From an uncultured Bacilli bacterium (GTDB lineage Bacteria > Bacillota_I > Bacilli_A > RF39 > UBA660): a DNA stretch of 64,000 nucleotides. Of this stretch, positions 18,151 to 28,493 are shown one piece after another. Below the pieces are notes generated by a model. The model did not search any database. It worked only from the letters and a program-made list of their open reading frames with translations, and was not told the DNA's origin. The stretch lies in NCBI GenBank assembly GCA_947585665.1, contig CANPXE010000003.1, forward strand, positions 1 to 64,000. The letters are read 5' to 3'. The first letter of the stretch is position 1, and each line of letters opens with the position of its first letter. Made by a program: the position numbers and the translations under genes.

Positions 18151-18789
18151 CTATTTATTTTTACTCTTTATTCTACTTTGTGCTTTTTCTCTATTAACTA
18201 AAACAATATCACCAGTAGTAATTATTTTGACTGTTTTTCCTCCAAAATCAATAATACCAATATTTACTCCATTTTCATTATGTAATTCTATTTGTTTTTG
18301 ATCTGTTGTTTCTGGCAAATTAAATTCAACTAATACTTCATCTTTTAAAACTTGTTCTATATGGCTTATTCCCTCTTCTAATTGTTTATCAACCTTCGAA
18401 GAGATAGTCTCTTTTTCTTCTTTACCAAGAGTAGCAGCTTCCATTATTTTAGGACGATTTTGAGCATAGTTCATTAGAAATTGACAAGCTACAGGTACTT
18501 TTTTTTGTTTGTCTTCATCCATAAGAGTAAGTTTTTTATTCATATAAAGTTTCCACCAACTATGTTCTATTCCGCGAAGCATAATATCATCAGACTTTAT
18601 TATTAATCGCAAATCTCCGTTTAAAAAGTTTTGAACAAATAATGAAGGATCAATTTTATTTGTCATTTGATAAAAAATAGTAATTTCTTTAAGTCCACTT
18701 TCTTTTAAAATTTTTAACATATCATTTACTACTTTTTTAAGTTCTTTGTTGATTTTTCTTTCTTGTGCTTTTGTAAAACAATACTCCAT
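18151..18789 (-). CDS. tandem-paralogue family protein, copy 1 (operon head)
   Basis: 212 aa, first gene of the five-copy operon. It has AQERKINKELKKVVNDMLKI at the start, FLMNYAQNR in the centre, and VEFNLPET, GIIDFGGKTVKII and GDIVLV at the end. It is preceded by a leader of about 60 nt from a strong promoter and by SD AAGGAG. Like its paralogues it is predicted soluble, with an amphipathic helical front and a beta-rich back. I know of no named family that fits. Confidence 0.75.
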   Translation of the reverse strand: MEYCFTKAQERKINKELKKVVNDMLKILKESGLKEITIFYQMTNKIDPSLFVQNFLNGDLRLIIKSDDIMLRGIEHSWWKLYMNKKLTLMDEDKQKKVPVACQFLMNYAQNRPKIMEAATLGKEEKETISSKVDKQLEEGISHIEQVLKDEVLVEFNLPETTDQKQIELHNENGVNIGIIDFGGKTVKIITTGDIVLVNREKAQSRIKSKNK

Positions 18790-18856
18790 CTATTCCACTC
18801 CTTACATTTTTGGGGGAAAATATATAATCATCCTATAAAGTTATAAAACGCTCTAT

Positions 18857-18885
18857 ATTATATCATAGAAAGATTATCTTATCAA
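18857..18885 (-). promoter_or_regulatory. promoter of the five-paralogue operon
   Basis: -35 TTGATA (18880-18885), a 17-bp spacer, and -10 TATAAT (18857-18862) with a TGA extension on the minus strand. This is close to consensus, so the array is likely well expressed. Confidence 0.8.
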
Positions 18886-18892
18886 TTAAAAA

Positions 18893-18909
18893 AAGCACTT
18901 AAAGTGCTT
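18893..18909 (-). terminator. terminator of the dusB-rdd-lysS operon
   Basis: The 7-bp stem AAGCACT/AGTGCTT with a 3-nt loop is followed on the minus strand by a run of T. Confidence 0.9.
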
Positions 18910-18914
18910 CCTAA

Positions 18915-21096
<2,182 letters not shown>

Positions 21097-21097
<1 letters not shown>

Positions 21098-22083
21098 TAT
21101 AATTCCTCCATTAATTCTTTTTTATATTCATTTAATATAAAAATTATATCATTTATTGATGTAGTTAGATATATTTTCTTTTTTATTTCACTAGAATTTT
21201 TTAAACCTTTTAAGTACCACGCTATATGATTACGCATTTCTAAACATACTATTTTTTCAGGTTTAAATTTTAAAAGATAATTCATATGTTTAAGACACAT
21301 ATCTATTTTTTCAAGAGGTGTTGGTTTATCAATAATTATTCCTTTATCTAAAAATGTTTTAATTTCTTTAAAAATCCAAGGGTTTCCTAAAGCTGCACGA
21401 CCAATCATAATGGCATCTACTCCTGTTTCTAAAAACATCTTTTGAGCACTTTGAACATCAACAACGTCCCCATTACCGATAACGGGAATTGAAACATTCT
21501 CTTTAACTTCTTTAATTATCTCCCAATCAGCTTTACCACTATAACCTTGACTTCTTGTTCGTCCATGAATACAAATAGCACTAGCACCATTTTCTTCACA
21601 TACTCTAGCAACTTCAACTGCATTAATACTATTTTGATCCCAGCCACTACGAATTTTTACTGTAACAGGACAACTCACAGAACTCACTACTTTGTTAATA
21701 ATTTCACCTATCTTTTTAGGATTTTTCAACAAAGCCGAACCAGCTTGTGACCTTAAAGCAACTTTAGGAACAGGACATCCCATATTTATATCAATAAAAA
21801 CATTAGGATATAAATCACTAACTATTTTAGCAGCATTCGCTAGTGTTTCTGCGTTAGAACCAAAAAGTTGAACAGCAACAGGAATATTAAGAGCATCTAA
21901 TCCTTTAAGCATTTCTAAAGTCTTTTTATTATTACGAACAATTGCTTCAGCACTTATCAATTCAGTAACTGCATAACCAATTCCCATTTCTTCACAAATT
22001 TTCATATAAGCCGGACTTGATATTCCAGCCATAGGCGCTAAAACTACTCTATTTTTTATTTCAATATTGCCAATTTTCCACAT
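21097..22083 (-). CDS. dusB: tRNA-dihydrouridine synthase
   Basis: An FMN-dependent TIM-barrel enzyme that reduces uridine in tRNA. It has the MNMGCPVPKV motif with catalytic cysteine, TVKIRSGWD, and IHGRTRSQGYSG. I start it at the ATG at 22083, seven bases after AGGTG. The frame also has a GTG three codons earlier that lies inside that SD region. It heads the dusB-rdd-lysS operon. Confidence 0.93.
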
Positions 22084-22100
22084 TGAAATCACCTAGGCAT

Positions 22101-22128
22101 ATTATAGCATAACTTATAATTTATACAA
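22101..22128 (-). promoter_or_regulatory. promoter of dusB-rdd-lysS
   Basis: TTGTAT (22123-22128), a 16-bp spacer, then TATAAT (22101-22106) with TGC extension. The expected start leaves a leader of only about 10 nt, just enough for the AGGTG. Confidence 0.7.
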
Positions 22129-22193
22129 AGATTTTAATCATTATTTGTTTTACATTTATTTACTACGTTAGTTTCAAAATTTTACATTACAAA

Positions 22194-22222
22194 TTGACAC
22201 AAATAAATTGAGATTATATATT
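22194..22222 (+). promoter_or_regulatory. promoter of the 22.2-kb surface-protein gene
   Basis: A perfect TTGACA (22194-22199) is followed after 17 bp by TATATT (22217-22222). The ATG is 21 bp further on, behind GAAGGTG. Confidence 0.7.
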
Positions 22223-22243
22223 TAGAATAGAAGAAGGTGAAAA

Positions 22244-22963
22244 ATGAAAAAATTTATAGGATTAATTTTAGTTGGAATTATGTTTTTTAGTTCAACAAAT
22301 ATTGTTAGTGCTGATGTTATAGCAAAAGAAAAAATAATTGAAAAACTTAATAGTAGTGATTTATTTACTTCAGGAGAACAAAAAATGAGTGCTAAAGCAA
22401 ATGATGATGATGGTACTATTGAAATTTATTCTAATGAAGAAAAACTTTTTAGTTTTACTATTAATGAAGAATACATCGAACTTGAAAACTATGATGTAAA
22501 AATAACAGATGATGATGCTGAAGAAAAATTGCCAGCTGAAGTTATAAGATATTTTACTGTTGGTGAAGTTATTAATGCAATTTTTGAATTAAGTGGTGTT
22601 AGTAAAGAAGAAATTAAAACAATTGATGAACATAATTTTAGTGATACTTATGAAAAGTATGGATTACAACTTGAATTAAGTAACTATGAGTATGGTGAAA
22701 AACCTGAACCTGATGATGAAGATTATGCTTATATTTCAATTGATCTTGTAAAACACTTTAAAATGTCATTAGATACTGAAGTAATCAGTACTTTAATTGA
22801 AAAATATAGTGCTGACTATAAAACAATTATTCCACCAAAAGTAGAAAATCCAGGAATCGAAAATCCTAGTACTGGTATTGATTCACCATTTGCATTAATT
22901 ACTCTATTGGTAGTTGCTAGTTCTACAGTTCTTATTTTACTTAAGAAAAAAGCATATTTATAA
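22244..22963 (+). CDS. exported acidic protein with NPSTG sorting-type C-terminus
   Basis: A 239-aa protein with a signal peptide (first 23 residues, VSADV cleavage region) and an acidic extracellular body. The C-terminus consists of NPSTG, a hydrophobic stretch of about 18 residues, and KKKAYL. This is the layout of a cell-wall sorting signal with an NPxTG variant of LPxTG, so sortase anchoring is possible; plain membrane anchoring is the alternative. The body has no family I recognise. It has its own promoter and terminator and runs against the replication direction. Confidence 0.75.
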   Translation: MKKFIGLILVGIMFFSSTNIVSADVIAKEKIIEKLNSSDLFTSGEQKMSAKANDDDGTIEIYSNEEKLFSFTINEEYIELENYDVKITDDDAEEKLPAEVIRYFTVGEVINAIFELSGVSKEEIKTIDEHNFSDTYEKYGLQLELSNYEYGEKPEPDDEDYAYISIDLVKHFKMSLDTEVISTLIEKYSADYKTIIPPKVENPGIENPSTGIDSPFALITLLVVASSTVLILLKKKAYL

Positions 22964-22980
22964 AATAATATTAATAAAGA

Positions 22981-23007
22981 AAAGGTATCTGTGAAGATAT
23001 CTTTTTT
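22981..23007 (+). terminator. terminator of the surface-protein gene
   Basis: A 9-bp stem, AAAGGTATC/GATATCTTT, with one G-T pair and a 6-nt loop is followed by TTTAATT. Confidence 0.75.
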
Positions 23008-23045
23008 AATTCTCATTTAATTTATTTTTATTATTTTTAAAAAAA

Positions 23046-23065
23046 AGAGAGATTTATATCTCTCT
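23046..23065 (-). terminator. terminator of the lipoprotein gene
   Basis: A perfect 8-bp stem, AGAGAGAT/ATCTCTCT, with a 4-nt loop at the stop codon is followed on the minus strand by a run of T. Confidence 0.9.
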
Positions 23066-23492
23066 ATTTGCATTTGTATCCTTCTTCTTCCATCTCTTCT
23101 TTGACTTCGCTAAAAGATTTTGTTGAATCAAAATCTAAATCAAGACCATCTTCATCTTTTACTTTAGAAAAATCAACATCTAGTTTTACAGTTATGCTGT
23201 TGTCTGTCTTTTTAGTATCAACTTTTACACCATCTTGTTCTGCTTCTTTTAGACCTGATTCTAAAAGACTATACATCATATCAACACTACTTTTTGTGCT
23301 ATCATCAAATTTGATATCCATTTTCATTGTTGCTGATGAAGGTTTATCATCTTTGAATTTTACTGTCATTGTTTCTTCATTAGTCATACCTGACTCTGTT
23401 TCTGATTTAGTACAAGTTAATGTTTTTGTACCACATCCTGACAATGTAAAAGATAGTCCTAACAAGCATAATAGACAAAAGATTTTTTTCAT
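23064..23492 (-). CDS. small lipoprotein
   Basis: A 142-aa lipoprotein with signal peptide and lipobox LSGC near residue 20. The mature part is acidic and lysine/threonine-rich with alternating charged strands, like YehR-type small lipoproteins, but this likeness is weak. No catalytic motif is visible. It is monocistronic and convergent with the NPSTG-containing surface protein. Confidence 0.8.
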   Translation of the reverse strand: MKKIFCLLCLLGLSFTLSGCGTKTLTCTKSETESGMTNEETMTVKFKDDKPSSATMKMDIKFDDSTKSSVDMMYSLLESGLKEAEQDGVKVDTKKTDNSITVKLDVDFSKVKDEDGLDLDFDSTKSFSEVKEEMEEEGYKCK

Positions 23493-23555
23493 TTTCTCAC
23501 TCCTTTATTTTATAATAACTTAATTTATAACTTTTAGCAACGTTTTTCAAAAAAA

Positions 23556-23577
23556 GAAGATACTATTTAGCATCTTC
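23556..23577 (-). terminator. terminator of ftsH
   Basis: An 8-bp stem, GAAGATGC/GTATCTTC (one G-T pair), with a 6-nt loop overlaps the ftsH stop and is followed by seven T on the minus strand. Confidence 0.85.
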
Positions 23578-25557
23578 CTTTTCTTCATCTTCTTTATCTA
23601 AATTGTCTAAAGAATCAATAAGTTCTTCTTTAGTCATTTTACTATAACCTTTGATACCAGCTTCTTTAGCTCTTGTCTTCAATTCAGAAATGTTGAAATC
23701 ACTTAAACTTTCAACTTCTGGCATATGACCATTTTCAACTAAGTAATCAATTTGTTCTTTAGTTAAAGTCTCATATTCTAATAATGTTTCAGCAATTAAT
23801 TTAACTAAGTCTTTTTCTTTAGTTAGAATCTCTTTAGCTTTCTTATAGCATTCATCCATTATCTTACGCATTTCAAGGTCAATTTCATGAGCAATTTCAT
23901 TAGAGAAGTTACGACTCTTGTTATAGTCTCTTCCTAAGAAGACTCCGCCTTCTTGTTGTTCTAATTGAACTGGTCCTAAATCACTCATACCATATTCAGT
24001 TACCATAGCACGCGCAATCTTAGTAGCTTTTTCAAAATCGTTATGAGCTCCTGTTGTAATTTCACCAAAGTTTATTTCTTCAGAAACACGACCACCAAGT
24101 AAACCAGTAATTTGTTCTAGTAATTCTTTCTTAGTTGATGTATAACGTTCTTCTTTTGGAACCATCATTGCATATCCACCAGCATAACTTCTTGGAATGA
24201 TTGTTACTTTTTGTACATCATTAGCATCATCTAATTTTAGACCAAGAACAACGTGACCAGCTTCATGGAAAGCCACAAGTCTCTTTTCAGATTCAGTATA
24301 TTTCTTACTCTTTTTAGCAGGACCCATTAGAACTCTATCCGTTGCTTCATCAATTTCAGCCATTGTAATACTCTCTTTATTACGTCTTACAGCAAGTAAA
24401 GCAGCTTCGTTAAGTAAGTTTTCCAAATCAGCTCCACTAAATCCTGGCGTTCTCTTAGCAAGATTTTTTAAAGTGACACCTTCACCTAATACTTTATTAC
24501 GAGCATGAACTTTTAATATTTCTTCACGAGCTTTAATATCAGGTAAGTTAACAGTTACTTGCCTATCAAAACGTCCTGGTCTAAGCAATGCTGGATCTAG
24601 AACGTCAGCACGGTTTGTTGCAGCAATAATGATAATTCCTTCATTAGTTCCAAAACCGTCCATTTCCGTAAGTAATTGGTTAAGAGTTTGTTCACGTTCA
24701 TCGTGTCCACCACCTAAACCAGTTCCTCTTTGACGTCCAACAGCATCAATTTCATCAATGAATATTAGACAAGGAGCATTTTGTTTAGCTTGTTTAAACA
24801 TATCACGAACACGACTAGCACCAATACCTACAAATAATTCAACAAAATCAGAACCACTAATGTAGTAGAAAGGAACATTAGCTTCTCCTGCGACAGCTTT
24901 CGCAAGTAAAGTTTTACCAGTACCTGGAGGTCCGACTAATAGAACTCCTTTAGGAATTCTTGCTCCTAATTGTTGGAATTTCTTAGGATTCTTTAAGAAA
25001 TCAATAAGTTCACTAACTTCTTCTTTTTCTTCTTTTAATCCAGCAACATCTTTGAATGTTACTCCACTCTCACCATTACTCAATCTAGCCTTACTACGAC
25101 CAAAGTCCATTGATTTAGCATTAGTACTAACTTGACGTGAGAAGAACCACAAAGCAATTCCTACTAATAGAACAACTGGTAATATATTTAATATAATCAT
25201 TAGAAGCGTACTAGATTCTGGATCAGAGTTAGCAACTAATTTAAATCCTAAGTTTCCTTCTTCATCAGTCTTTAAAATTTCTTTAATAACTTCATCAGAA
25301 AAAGGAACATTTAAACTGAAAGTCTCATTTTCTTTATAACCCTTTAATTTTCCTTCTAATAGATACACAACAGAACGCTCTCTCGGCGTAACTTCTAATT
25401 CTGTAATATTATTTTTATTTAGTTGAACAATGAACTCATCATAAGTCATTTTATTAACTTTTTGATTCATAGAACTAAATATAAAGTAAACAACTATTAC
25501 AAATACTATTAAAAATATATATGGCATTAACCCACGCTTAACACTTTTTTTATTCAT
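23563..25557 (-). CDS. ftsH: ATP-dependent zinc metalloprotease FtsH, with Rho_N/SAP-like tail
   Basis: A membrane AAA+ protease for quality control. Two N-terminal helices flank an extracellular domain. It has Walker A GPPGTGKT, Walker [12 protein letters not shown], a second region of homology through [17 protein letters not shown], and zinc site HEAGH. At the end (about 616-650), [20 protein letters not shown] resembles the Rho N-terminal or SAP helix-extended-helix fold, followed by an acidic tail. This addition is unusual for FtsH. It lies 14 bp downstream of tilS in a divIC-tilS-ftsH operon like that of Bacillus. Confidence 0.95.
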   Translation of the reverse strand: MNKKSVKRGLMPYIFLIVFVIVVYFIFSSMNQKVNKMTYDEFIVQLNKNNITELEVTPRERSVVYLLEGKLKGYKENETFSLNVPFSDEVIKEILKTDEEGNLGFKLVANSDPESSTLLMIILNILPVVLLVGIALWFFSRQVSTNAKSMDFGRSKARLSNGESGVTFKDVAGLKEEKEEVSELIDFLKNPKKFQQLGARIPKGVLLVGPPGTGKTLLAKAVAGEANVPFYYISGSDFVELFVGIGASRVRDMFKQAKQNAPCLIFIDEIDAVGRQRGTGLGGGHDEREQTLNQLLTEMDGFGTNEGIIIIAATNRADVLDPALLRPGRFDRQVTVNLPDIKAREEILKVHARNKVLGEGVTLKNLAKRTPGFSGADLENLLNEAALLAVRRNKESITMAEIDEATDRVLMGPAKKSKKYTESEKRLVAFHEAGHVVLGLKLDDANDVQKVTIIPRSYAGGYAMMVPKEERYTSTKKELLEQITGLLGGRVSEEINFGEITTGAHNDFEKATKIARAMVTEYGMSDLGPVQLEQQEGGVFLGRDYNKSRNFSNEIAHEIDLEMRKIMDECYKKAKEILTKEKDLVKLIAETLLEYETLTKEQIDYLVENGHMPEVESLSDFNISELKTRAKEAGIKGYSKMTKEELIDSLDNLDKEDEEKEDAK

Positions 25558-25571
25558 AAAAGTCCTCCTTG

Positions 25572-26897
25572 TTAATCATATCTTAGTATTATATCATAAG
25601 TTTCACTTTTTTGCTTAGTAAATTTAGATTTTTTTATTCCTGGAATCCAAATGATTTTATCACAAGAATCAACAACAATTGGCCAGGTATCTCTTTCGAG
25701 TAAAGGAACCTTTGCATCAATGAAAATATCTTTGACACGACGACTACCATTTATCTTCTTCAACTGCATCTTATCACCATACTTACGCGTTCTAACATAT
25801 AGTGGATAAACGATGTCATCATTAGATATACGACAGATGTTATTATCGTTTTTATCACTCTCTAATATTTTGGTAATAGAATGTCCATTGGGTAGTTCGA
25901 CATAGTCTGATAATTCGATTTCATAATTAACAGGTTCTTTTATACGATCAGATATCGTTATCTTATCATAGGCTTTAACAGCTTTTATATTGTGTGGCAA
26001 ATAGACATAAGAATTGGCCTTTTTAGATTTAATGAGCATTTTTAAAAGTTTAACATGATTATCATTAATTATCATTAAATCATCTTTATATATATCTTCC
26101 AAAATACAATAAATTAATTTCTTTTGAATGAGGGGATCTAATTCTAGATACTTTGGTAAATCAATCGTTCGATCCCTATATACTTTAGATATTGTACGAC
26201 TTATTTCTTTATTGATGTATTCGTCATACTCTAGTAATGTCGTACTGTATTTTAAGAATTTCTCATGAACCTTAGGATCTTCACTCTTTAAAAAAGGAAG
26301 AATGGTATGACGATAGCGATTTCTCGTATGCGTATCTTTAAAGTTTGACTTATCAATCGCATAAGGAATTTTGTTCTTTTCATCATATTCAATTATTTCA
26401 TCTTTAGTAACATATATGAGAGGTCTTACTATTTTATAATTTCCCATATCAACAATTTTACTAAAACCACTATACCCTTTTAGAGTTGACCCTCTAACGA
26501 TACGCATTATCACCGTCTCAATCAAATCATCACCATGATGGGCTGTTAACAAATAATTAGCATTATATTTTCTCACTAAATCTTCAAAAAAATTATAACG
26601 GATGTTACGAGCTTCATTCTCAAAATTATCATCACCATATTGTTCAATGACCATTGACTCAAAAATAACATCCTTATCACGACAAAAAGACTCTAAGTCT
26701 TGTTTTTCCTTAGCGCTTTCTTCTCGTACATTATGATTGACATGCGCAACCACAATTGATATATTTATTTTCTTTTTTAACTTTAATAAGATGTCCATTA
26801 AGGCCATTGAATCTGGTCCATAAGAATTACCAATGACCAAGACATCACCATCTTTTAGTTTCAATTCTTTTTCTAAGAACTCTTTTACTTTATGCAT
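25572..26897 (-). CDS. tilS: tRNA(Ile)-lysidine synthase
   Basis: This enzyme adds lysine to C34 of tRNA-Ile(CAU). The start at 26897 follows GGAG by 6 nt; the longer frame overlaps divIC and is not needed. The PP-loop, normally SGGxDS, reads SYGPDSMAL (residues 25-33), with one glycine changed to tyrosine. The downstream core is normal (AHVNHNVREES, TAHHGDD, NRYRHTILPFL), followed by the C-terminal TilS domain. It overlaps no neighbour and lies 10 bp after divIC. Confidence 0.93.
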   Translation of the reverse strand: MHKVKEFLEKELKLKDGDVLVIGNSYGPDSMALMDILLKLKKKINISIVVAHVNHNVREESAKEKQDLESFCRDKDVIFESMVIEQYGDDNFENEARNIRYNFFEDLVRKYNANYLLTAHHGDDLIETVIMRIVRGSTLKGYSGFSKIVDMGNYKIVRPLIYVTKDEIIEYDEKNKIPYAIDKSNFKDTHTRNRYRHTILPFLKSEDPKVHEKFLKYSTTLLEYDEYINKEISRTISKVYRDRTIDLPKYLELDPLIQKKLIYCILEDIYKDDLMIINDNHVKLLKMLIKSKKANSYVYLPHNIKAVKAYDKITISDRIKEPVNYEIELSDYVELPNGHSITKILESDKNDNNICRISNDDIVYPLYVRTRKYGDKMQLKKINGSRRVKDIFIDAKVPLLERDTWPIVVDSCDKIIWIPGIKKSKFTKQKSETYDIILRYD

Positions 26898-26907
26898 ATT
26901 ATCTCCA

Positions 26908-27228
26908 TTATTCTTCAGAATCAGATTGTGGTAATCTAATGATATATTCACCATCACTTGAATAGAAATATTTTTCTTTTAAGTATCTTGCCACATATTC
27001 TGGATCTTTTAATTTTTCAACATCAATTGATAACGATTCTCCATCTTCTTTTAAAAGAACTAATTTTTCTTCTAATTCTTTCTTTTCTTTATACTTTTCA
27101 TATATATTTAACCATACTTTACTTAGTGATCCCAAAACAGCGGATATGATTACAATTGAAAGCACACCAAAAAGTAAAAACCTAAACGTAAATTGCTTTG
27201 GTTTCTTTTTTACAACTTTAACTGCCAT
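26908..27228 (-). CDS. divIC: septum formation initiator DivIC/FtsB-like protein
   Basis: A 106-aa bitopic division protein with a basic N-terminus, one transmembrane helix (LLFGVLSIVIISAVLG), a coiled coil (about 45-80), and a C-terminal segment with DPEYVARYLKEKYFY, the typical DivIC end. The ATG at 27228 follows GGTG; a TTG 16 codons earlier opens the frame but lies close to the promoter. It is the first gene before tilS and ftsH, as in Bacillus. Confidence 0.9.
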   Translation of the reverse strand: MAVKVVKKKPKQFTFRFLLFGVLSIVIISAVLGSLSKVWLNIYEKYKEKKELEEKLVLLKEDGESLSIDVEKLKDPEYVARYLKEKYFYSSDGEYIIRLPQSDSEE

Positions 27229-27253
27229 TTCATCACCCACTTTTGTAACTCTA

Positions 27254-27278
27254 ATTATATCACAATTGACTGTCAATT
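27254..27278 (-). promoter_or_regulatory. divIC promoter with palindrome
   Basis: An extended -10 (TGATATAAT, core 27254-27259) has no good -35 at 17 bp. Just upstream is the perfect inverted repeat AATTGAC-A-GTCAATT (27264-27278), in a position where a bound protein would cover the promoter. It is a possible operator; the regulator is unknown. Confidence 0.5.
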
Positions 27279-27355
27279 TGCACTTTAATGGTTTAATTAT
27301 TATCTTTCTTTACACAAAAACAGCAATTAAAATGTAAAGTATTAAAATATTAAAA

Positions 27356-27375
27356 AAGATACTCAAAAGTATCTT
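27356..27375 (-). terminator. terminator of rpsF-ssb-rpsR
   Basis: The 7-bp stem AAGATAC/GTATCTT with a 6-nt loop overlaps the end of rpsR and is followed by TTTTAATA on the minus strand. Confidence 0.85.
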
Positions 27376-27589
27376 ATTTTGAAAATGGTAATAAAGCAAT
27401 ATTTCTTGCTCTTTTAACTTGTTTTGCTATATGTCTTTGATGTTTAGCACAAGCACCAGTAATTCTTCTTGGTAAAATCTTACCTCTTTCATTGACATAT
27501 CTCTTTAAAGTTTCAACATCTTTATAATCTATATCTTTACCAGTACACATATAACATACTTTTTTCTTTTTTCTAAAAAATTCTGCCAT
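27374..27589 (-). CDS. rpsR: 30S ribosomal protein S18
   Basis: 71-aa S18, which pairs with S6 on the platform of the small subunit. It keeps KVCYMCTGK near the start and ACAKHQR later, a C/H set that suggests the zinc-binding (C+) form. The central [19 protein letters not shown] is typical. It is the last gene of the rpsF-ssb-rpsR operon. Confidence 0.97.
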   Translation of the reverse strand: MAEFFRKKKKVCYMCTGKDIDYKDVETLKRYVNERGKILPRRITGACAKHQRHIAKQVKRARNIALLPFSK

Positions 27590-27606
27590 TATTAATCCTC
27601 CCTTTC

Positions 27607-28077
27607 TTAGAATGGTAACTCATCATCATTAATTTCGATACTTGCTCCAAAGTCGGCAAAAGGATCATTCTTTACTTCAGTAGTTGGCATTTGACTAGAG
27701 AAATCATTTGGTGTAACGTCACCAAAGTCTCCAAAATTATCTTGACTACCACTATTACCACTTGATTTAGAATCTAAGAATTGAACATTGTCAGCAACAA
27801 CTTCAGTCACATAACGTTTTTGTCCATCTTTTTCATAATTTCTTGTTTGAATTCTTCCATCAATGGCTACCTGGCTACCCTTTTTAATATAGTTCTTAAC
27901 ATTTTCAGCTTGTTTTCTCCAAACAATAATGTTAATAAAATCGGCTTCTCTTTCTCCGGCTTGATTAGTAAAATTCCTATTTACAGCAATACTAAATGTT
28001 GCAACAGGAACATTAGAGTCAGTGTATCTAAGTTCTGGATCACGAGTTAATCTTCCTATTAAAAATACTTTATTCAT
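27607..28077 (-). CDS. ssb: single-stranded DNA-binding protein
   Basis: 156-aa SSB with an N-terminal OB fold (1-105; [19 protein letters not shown]), a glycine/serine/asparagine linker, and the C-terminal partner-binding tip DDELPF. It lies between rpsF and rpsR, the usual Bacilli arrangement. Confidence 0.98.
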   Translation of the reverse strand: MNKVFLIGRLTRDPELRYTDSNVPVATFSIAVNRNFTNQAGEREADFINIIVWRKQAENVKNYIKKGSQVAIDGRIQTRNYEKDGQKRYVTEVVADNVQFLDSKSSGNSGSQDNFGDFGDVTPNDFSSQMPTTEVKNDPFADFGASIEINDDELPF

Positions 28078-28094
28078 ACATTATTCCTCTTTTC

Positions 28095-28385
28095 TTAATC
28101 TCCATCTTTAACAACTAGATGACGAATGATATCTTCATTGATCAATGCTACACGATCAAATTCTTTAACTGCTTCATCGTTTTCACTTTCAGCAATTATT
28201 AAGAAATAATATCCATTTTTGTAGTTCTTAATAGTGTATGCTAATTCTCTTTGACCCATTTCTTTGTATTCAACAACTTTAGCACCTTTTCCTTCAACAA
28301 GTGCTTTCATAGATTCACCAACTTGTTTGATATTGGCTTCTTCTAAGTCAGGTCTTACGATAAACATCATTTCATATTTTAACAT
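28095..28385 (-). CDS. rpsF: 30S ribosomal protein S6
   Basis: 96-aa S6 (MLKYEMMFIVRPD start, YFLI and IIRHLV core). First gene of its operon, with a strong SD (AAAGGAGGTG). The leader carries a stable hairpin that may take part in S6:S18 feedback. Confidence 0.97.
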   Translation of the reverse strand: MLKYEMMFIVRPDLEEANIKQVGESMKALVEGKGAKVVEYKEMGQRELAYTIKNYKNGYYFLIIAESENDEAVKEFDRVALINEDIIRHLVVKDGD

Positions 28386-28412
28386 TATCTTGCACCTCCT
28401 TTTGGACTTATG

Positions 28413-28434
28413 GCTTCATTACATTAAATGAAGC
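28413..28434 (-). promoter_or_regulatory. hairpin in the rpsF leader, possible S6:S18 regulatory element
   Basis: A perfect 8-bp stem, GCTTCATT/AATGAAGC, with a 6-nt loop lies in the 5' UTR between promoter and SD. Bacterial rpsF leaders often contain an S6:S18-binding stem. Position fits, but I could not verify the conserved bulge, so the assignment is tentative. Confidence 0.4.
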
Positions 28435-28459
28435 AAGGAGTAATTTAATACTCGCAAGT

Positions 28460-28488
28460 AGTATAGCAAATTATATTATTTTTGTAAA
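28460..28488 (-). promoter_or_regulatory. promoter of rpsF-ssb-rpsR
   Basis: TTTACA (28483-28488), a 17-bp spacer, and TATACT (28460-28465) with TGC extension on the minus strand. It sits in the narrow gap after the STAND gene. Confidence 0.8.
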
Positions 28489-28493
28489 CATTT

